From an uncultured Mycobacterium sp. (GTDB lineage: Bacteria > Actinomycetota > Actinomycetes > Mycobacteriales > Mycobacteriaceae), in NCBI GenBank assembly GCA_900078375.1, contig FLQS01000047.1, forward strand, positions 1 through 45,928: a stretch of DNA of 45,928 nt. Reading direction: 5' to 3'. The first letter of the stretch is position 1, and each line of letters starts with the position of its first letter. The notes under the pieces were generated by a model. It saw only the letters and a list, made by a program, of their open reading frames with translations. It was not told the DNA's origin and did not search any database. The position numbers and the translations under genes were made by a program. Below are positions 42,517 to 45,928 of the stretch, in pieces.

Positions 42517-42921
42517 ATGTTCGGACACGACAATCGCGAGTTGGCCGCGGTGTTCATCGGAGGTGCTGTGGGAACTGGCCTACGGGCGGCGTCGGCCACA
42601 ATGTTTCCGGTGCCGCCAGGACATTGGCCGTGGGCCACCTTCGTCGTCAACGTCGTCGGCGCATTCTTGCTCGGGTATTTCACGACTCGCCTGCTGGAGC
42701 GGCTGCCGCTGTCGAGTTATCGGCGCCCCTTATTGGGCACAGGGTTGTGCGGCGGACTGACCACGTTCTCCACCATGCAGGTGGAGACAATTCATATGCT
42801 GCAAGCCCACGAGTTCGATTTGGCCATAACCTATCTCGTGGTCAGCATCGCTGCCGGACTGTTGGCGGTGTATCTCGCCAGCGCTCTGGTCCGCCGGGTG
42901 AAAATACGTGCGCGCGGATGA
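42517..42921 (+). CDS. crcB: CrcB/Fluc fluoride channel, first subunit
   Basis: This 134-residue protein has four membrane helices and the Fluc landmarks: AAVFIGGAVGTGLRAASATM, PWATFVVNVVGAFLLGYFTT (with the pore-lining Asn) and LCGGLTTFSTMQVETIHMLQ (Phe-box and T-T-F-S-T turn). Fluc proteins are dimeric fluoride channels that let fluoride leave the cell. GGAG lies 6-9 bases before the ATG. Its stop overlaps the next crcB (ATGA). Having two adjacent genes indicates a heterodimer of inverted subunits, as known for several bacteria. No fluoride riboswitch was found upstream. Confidence 0.95.
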   Translation: MFGHDNRELAAVFIGGAVGTGLRAASATMFPVPPGHWPWATFVVNVVGAFLLGYFTTRLLERLPLSSYRRPLLGTGLCGGLTTFSTMQVETIHMLQAHEFDLAITYLVVSIAAGLLAVYLASALVRRVKIRARG

Positions 42922-43283
42922 CGGTATGGCCATGGTTTGCCGCGCTGGTGGCAGGTGGATTCGGTGCGGTCCTTCGCTTCACCATCGACCGATTCGTCAT
43001 GTCCAGGACCGGCGGGTCGTTCCCGTGGGGAACGTTCACGGTGAACGTCACCGGATCGCTGGTCCTTGGGACATTGGCCGGACTCGCACTACCTGCCAGT
43101 CTGGCGCTCATCGCCGGCACCGGAATCGTCGGTTCGTACACCACTTTCTCAACGTGGATGCTCGAGAGTCACCGCCTCGGGGAGGAGCGCCAACGTCGGC
43201 TCGCCGCGATCAACGTGTGCGCCAGCATCGCCCTCGGAGTACTGGCCGCCGCATTCGGACAATACATCGGAGAACATCTGTGA
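42918..43283 (+). CDS. crcB: CrcB/Fluc fluoride channel, second subunit
   Basis: This 121-residue partner of the first CrcB has FAALVAGGFGAVLRFTIDRF, PWGTFTVNVTGSLVLGTLAG and GIVGSYTTFSTWMLESHRLG, the same three signature regions, with four predicted helices. The differences between the two chains (for example Met-Gln-Val-Glu against Trp-Met-Leu-Glu after T-T-F-S-T) fit obligate pairing. ATG 42918 overlaps the first crcB stop, and its own stop overlaps the DUF190 start, so all three are translationally coupled. Confidence 0.95.
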   Translation: MTVWPWFAALVAGGFGAVLRFTIDRFVMSRTGGSFPWGTFTVNVTGSLVLGTLAGLALPASLALIAGTGIVGSYTTFSTWMLESHRLGEERQRRLAAINVCASIALGVLAAAFGQYIGEHL

Positions 43284-44359
43284 ACGACGAATGTCTCAAG
43301 CTCACTACCTACTTCGGCGAACGACAGAGGTCGGGCGGTCGATTTCTGGCCGAGGCGATGCTCGACCTCTACGGTGAGCGTCAAGTCGCTTCCAGCATCA
43401 TGCTGCGGGGCATTGCTGGGTTCGGCCTGCGCCACCACCTACGCACCGATGAGTCGCTGTCGATGTCGGAGGACCCACCCGTCGCCGTCATCGCGGTCGA
43501 CACCGCCTCAGTCATCAACGATCTGCTCGATCCGGTCATGTCGATGAAAAAGCGCGGCCTACTCACCCTTGAGCGAGCTCGCCTTCTTCGCGACGATATC
43601 GGCGCAATCGAACTATCCGACGAACTGCACGAGGCTACAAAGCTCACTGTGTATGTTGGCCGCAAAGAACGCGTTTTCGGCGTCCCCGCCTACATCGCCC
43701 TGTGCGATCTGATGTACCGGCGCCAACTCGCGGGAGCCTCGGTCTTCCTCGGTGTTGACGGCACCAGTCACGGCCTGCGCACGCGTGCAAAGTTTTTCGA
43801 TCGCAACATCGACGTGCCAGTCATGATCATCGCGGTCGGAAGTGGAGAGCGGATAGGCAAGGTACTACCCGAACTCGGTGGACTGCTCAGACGGCCCCTG
43901 ATTACTGTCGAGCGTGTCCGCATCTGCAAACGAGACGGCGAACTGCTCGAACGCCCTCATGCGCTGCCCGGCACTGACGAACACGGACTGCCGCTGTGGC
44001 AAAAGCTGATGATCTACACCTCTGAATCGGCCCGCTACCGCGGACAACCCATCCACCGGGCACTCGTGCGCCAACTCCGCGAGCAAAAAGCCTCCAGGGG
44101 GGCAACGGTGTTGCGGGGGATCTGGGGCTTCCACGGTGACCACGAGCCCCACGGGGACAAGCTGTTTCAGCTCGCCCGACACGTGCCCGTCGTTACCGTC
44201 GTCGTCGACACCCCGGAAAACATCGCCGCCTCGTTCGACATCATCGACACGCTCACCGAGGAACACGGACTCGTCACCAGTGAAATGGTCCCCGCCCAGC
44301 TCACCATCGACGGGGACGACCGTCACGGCGGCACGCGAATGGCGCGGCACCAGTATTGA
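43280..44359 (+). CDS. triple-DUF190 protein coupled to crcB
   Basis: This 359-residue protein contains three DUF190 units in a row. Each begins with a K-L-x-x-Y strand followed by a helix and G-A-x-V-x-R/L-G: LKLTTYFGERQRSGGRFLAE with SSIMLRGIAGFG; TKLTVYVGRKERVFGVPAYI with ASVFLGVDGTSHG; KLMIYTSESARYRGQPIHRA with ATVLRGIWGFHGDH. Single or double DUF190 proteins commonly lie beside crcB; their ferredoxin-like/PII-like fold suggests a regulator or sensor, not proved. The GTG start overlaps the second crcB stop. The last unit is complete and followed by a short charged tail. Confidence 0.88.
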   Translation: MNDECLKLTTYFGERQRSGGRFLAEAMLDLYGERQVASSIMLRGIAGFGLRHHLRTDESLSMSEDPPVAVIAVDTASVINDLLDPVMSMKKRGLLTLERARLLRDDIGAIELSDELHEATKLTVYVGRKERVFGVPAYIALCDLMYRRQLAGASVFLGVDGTSHGLRTRAKFFDRNIDVPVMIIAVGSGERIGKVLPELGGLLRRPLITVERVRICKRDGELLERPHALPGTDEHGLPLWQKLMIYTSESARYRGQPIHRALVRQLREQKASRGATVLRGIWGFHGDHEPHGDKLFQLARHVPVVTVVVDTPENIAASFDIIDTLTEEHGLVTSEMVPAQLTIDGDDRHGGTRMARHQY

Positions 44360-45045
44360 TCAATGCCGCTGCGAGCGTGACTACGTGGTGGGCGGCGGCG
44401 CCGCTCGTCGGTTTCGGTACTTCCGTCATAACGTGCGTGGATCAACCGTTCCGTTCTGTGCGCCTACGACAGTTCTGGCGACAACGCTGACGACAGTTGC
44501 TTCCCAACCACGTCCAACCCGAAACGGAGATGACAACAACAATGAGACAAACAGCCCTAATCCGTAAAAGGACAACTTCCCTGCGAAAAGTGACGACATC
44601 ACTGAGACCGGACACGAGGGATTGATTCATCTGAGGCAATATGCAGATCAAACTCATGGATAATCTAGATTATCTATGAATCGTTCCGAAACAAGCTGCC
44701 GCAGTGCATTATTCGCGCGCAATCGTCACACGACATATCGACCGCACCGCATGTGCGCAGCACTATGTCGTCTCCACCGTCTCGGAAGACTGGTGCGCAC
44801 TTTTAATTCGGTGATCCGGTGGCGGTGTAGGTGGTCTTGCTGACAGTCGTTGCGGCGCGCCTTCTGCTGTACGTGGGATAGTCACCGTCGCGATCGCAGA
44901 TGACGGACGTCTTATCGGATACCGAACCGACGGAGCGACGGACCCAGACCTTCTTCTCTGGCCAACGCAGTGACGCACCAAGAACTTGTGGGTGCTCGTG
45001 ACGTCGGCGGGCGGTCGCCTGGAATGCGTTTCTCTACAGGACAGC
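44360..45045. other. non-coding 3' part of cassette 2
   Basis: About 690 bp between the DUF190 gene and the right end hold no gene I can support; open frames are short and shadow-like. The stretch around 44590-44720 is clearly more A/T-rich than its surroundings and contains the long palindrome at 44654-44679. Confidence 0.5.
44654..44679. promoter_or_regulatory. long A/T-rich palindrome
   Basis: GATAATCTAGATTATC (44659-44674) is a perfect 16-bp palindrome. It extends by TCAT/ATGA arms to 44654-44679 with one mismatched pair. It lies in an A/T-rich island about 300 bp after the DUF190 stop and about 370 bp before right end 2. It could be an operator for a gene lost from here, a recombination site or a replication-linked site; nothing decides between these. 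Confidence 0.5.
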
Positions 45046-45180
45046 GATCAAGATCTAGACAACCGTGTGGTTCTAGGATCCGCCATCGAAAATGGAATTT
45101 GGCGTCCGCCATCTTGAGTGGAATTTTGGAAAGGCGCTGGTAGCGGCGACGTCATCCGCCGCGGGATAGTGGAACCTACA
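45046..45180 (+). repeat. cassette right end, copy 2
   Basis: This 135-bp right end has the same length and order as 24241-24375: GATCAAGATCT, ACAACCGTGTGGTTCTAGGA, two TCCGCCAT units, and the terminal AGTGGAACCTACA. It closes cassette 2. Eight bases (AGACCAGA) separate it from left end C. Confidence 0.88.
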
Positions 45181-45188
45181 AGACCAGA

Positions 45189-45286
45189 TGTAGGTTCCAC
45201 TCAAAGTTGGCGGATCCCATTTGAAAATGGCGGACGATGGCGGATCCGCCATTTTCGAGTGGAATCTCGATAGCTTGGCTAGCTAG
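45189..45286 (+). repeat. cassette left end, copy C
   Basis: This third 98-bp left end opens cassette 3, which continues beyond the window. It has the same order as copies A and B: TGTAGGTTCCACT, ATGGCGGA-type units, ATGGCGGATCCGCCAT and GATAGCTT..CTAGCTAG. It is closer to copy B than to copy A over the first 70 bases. Confidence 0.88.
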
Positions 45287-45575
45287 TGGAGCATTAGCCC
45301 CTTTGAAATTTGGCCAACGCCGGTGTTGGCCAAGCCGAGTCCGCTGCGGCGCGAAACACCAGACCGGCCACCACGCGACACGCCGTGACTGTCGGGGCCA
45401 ACTGCGATAATGGTCATCAGTACCACTTATCGATTGTTGCGTGAGTGGGCTCCGCACCTGGACGGAAGCCAATCTGGTGATATGTGTCACACCATTGCCG
45501 TTTTGGACTGTTGAAACCCCTTCTAGGTAGACCCGCCGAACCGGTGCGGGGTGCACATGAAGGAGAACAACAAGG

Positions 45576-45928
45576 ATGAGTGACGATCAGGAAGCTGAAG
45601 ACGCCCCCGACGACGCAGCGCAGTTCGACCGCGCGGCGTTGACCAACGCGATCACCGCAGGCGTGCAATCTGCGCTGACCGGCGCGGGCAGTCCGTTGTC
45701 TGACCTAATGCGGGACCAGGTCCAACGTGTGGCCGCGGATGCCTTGGGCGTTGTCGGCAACCACTTCAACGACTTGGCCTCGCCGGTCAGCCGGATATGG
45801 AGCGAGAAGGTCGACTTCGAGTACGGCCCCCACGCGCAGGCAGGCTTGGGTGGGATCGGCCAGCGGGTGAGCGACATGGTGGGCTTGCACAGCGTGGGCC
45901 AGTTTTCCGGGATGCGGTCTGTGATGGA
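45576..45928 (+). CDS. hypothetical protein, first gene of cassette 3 (partial)
   Basis: This reading frame begins at ATG 45576 with AAGGAG about 14 bases and AAGG 2-5 bases before it, and stays open to the window edge (117 codons). The N-terminus is acidic (MSDDQEAEDAPDDAAQFDRA) and the next part is probably helical (LTNAITAGVQSALTGAGSPL; VQRVAADALGVVGNHFNDLA), followed by VDFEYGPHAQAGLGGIGQRV. I recognise no family. It is the first cargo gene after left end C. The missing 3' part prevents further assignment. Confidence 0.7.
   Translation, partial: MSDDQEAEDAPDDAAQFDRAALTNAITAGVQSALTGAGSPLSDLMRDQVQRVAADALGVVGNHFNDLASPVSRIWSEKVDFEYGPHAQAGLGGIGQRVSDMVGLHSVGQFSGMRSVM

Noticed and set aside
41073..43283. 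A 736-codon forward frame across enolase and crcB
   Set aside because: It is the antisense shadow of enolase and then the second crcB in frame. The enolase on the reverse strand has all family motifs, so the long open frame is a composition effect.
20503..45286. The repeats as ends of a class II (Tn3-like) or Tn7-like element
   Set aside because: The tips are 13 bp, not 38 bp, and do not start GGGG. Neither a resolvase nor tnsABC-like genes are present, and the TG...CA ends with inner repeats fit IS21 better.
1..45928. CRISPR arrays, rRNA, tRNA, integrase or transposase genes
   Set aside because: None was seen. The repeated sequences present are the palindromes, boxes and cassette ends listed, without regular spacers, and no DDE, tyrosine or serine recombinase motif was recognised in any plausible frame.

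Overview
The window is high-GC mycobacterial DNA and almost certainly plasmid-borne. It carries a ParA/ParB partition operon, a replication initiator with an iteron-like palindrome array upstream of it, two WhiB-family iron-sulfur regulators, a DUF2637 membrane protein, and a set of proteins that look like substrates and chaperones of an ESX (type VII) secretion system. No replication, partition or ESX core gene of chromosomal type is seen, and the ecc/mycP secretion machinery itself is not in the window.

Layout. (1) 1-5.4 kb: plasmid backbone with parA-parB (+), then whiB-like and rep (-), then a non-coding array of GACGGATATCCGTC palindromes that probably belongs to the origin. (2) 5.4-20.5 kb: an ESX-associated accessory block. 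It holds a frameshifted copy and an intact copy of a DUF4226-like protein, EspD-, EspC-, EspB- and EspL-like genes in a row, a second EspB-like PE/PPE-type fusion protein, a PE/EspC-like small substrate, a single-pass membrane protein, a large WXG/DUF5632-like protein and a transglycosylase. A whiB/xre divergent pair with repeated GATTTTTCAC boxes sits in the middle. (3) 20.5 kb to the end: a tandem row of cassettes that share the same left end (98 bp, starting TGTAGGTTCCRCT) and the same right end (135 bp, finishing AGTGGAACCTACA). The ends look like IS21-type TG...CA termini, but no transposase is present in any complete cassette.

Cassette 1 (20503-24375) carries an Xre/RES toxin-antitoxin pair, a PD-(D/E)XK nuclease-like protein and an unknown protein. 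Cassette 2 (24388-45180) carries a ChrB-like protein, a sulfatase remnant, phosphoglycerate mutase, a FetB-like permease, an MFS transporter, two coupled MutS-type ATPases, a second phosphoglycerate-mutase-fold phosphatase, a Nudix hydrolase, a six-subunit complex-I/group-4-hydrogenase-like membrane complex, enolase, two CrcB/Fluc fluoride channels and a triple-DUF190 protein. Cassette 3 starts at 45189 and runs off the window.

Biological reading. Cassette 2 looks like a fluoride-tolerance island: paired fluoride channels next to a spare copy of enolase, the classical fluoride-sensitive enzyme, with spare phosphoglycerate mutase. The hydrogenase-like complex keeps the ion-pumping half, but its large subunit has lost the cysteines that bind nickel-iron and its small subunit has lost the cysteines of the proximal cluster. 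It is therefore unlikely to be a hydrogenase. Cassette 1 looks like a stability/defence module. The cassette architecture and the altered pump are the most unusual things here.
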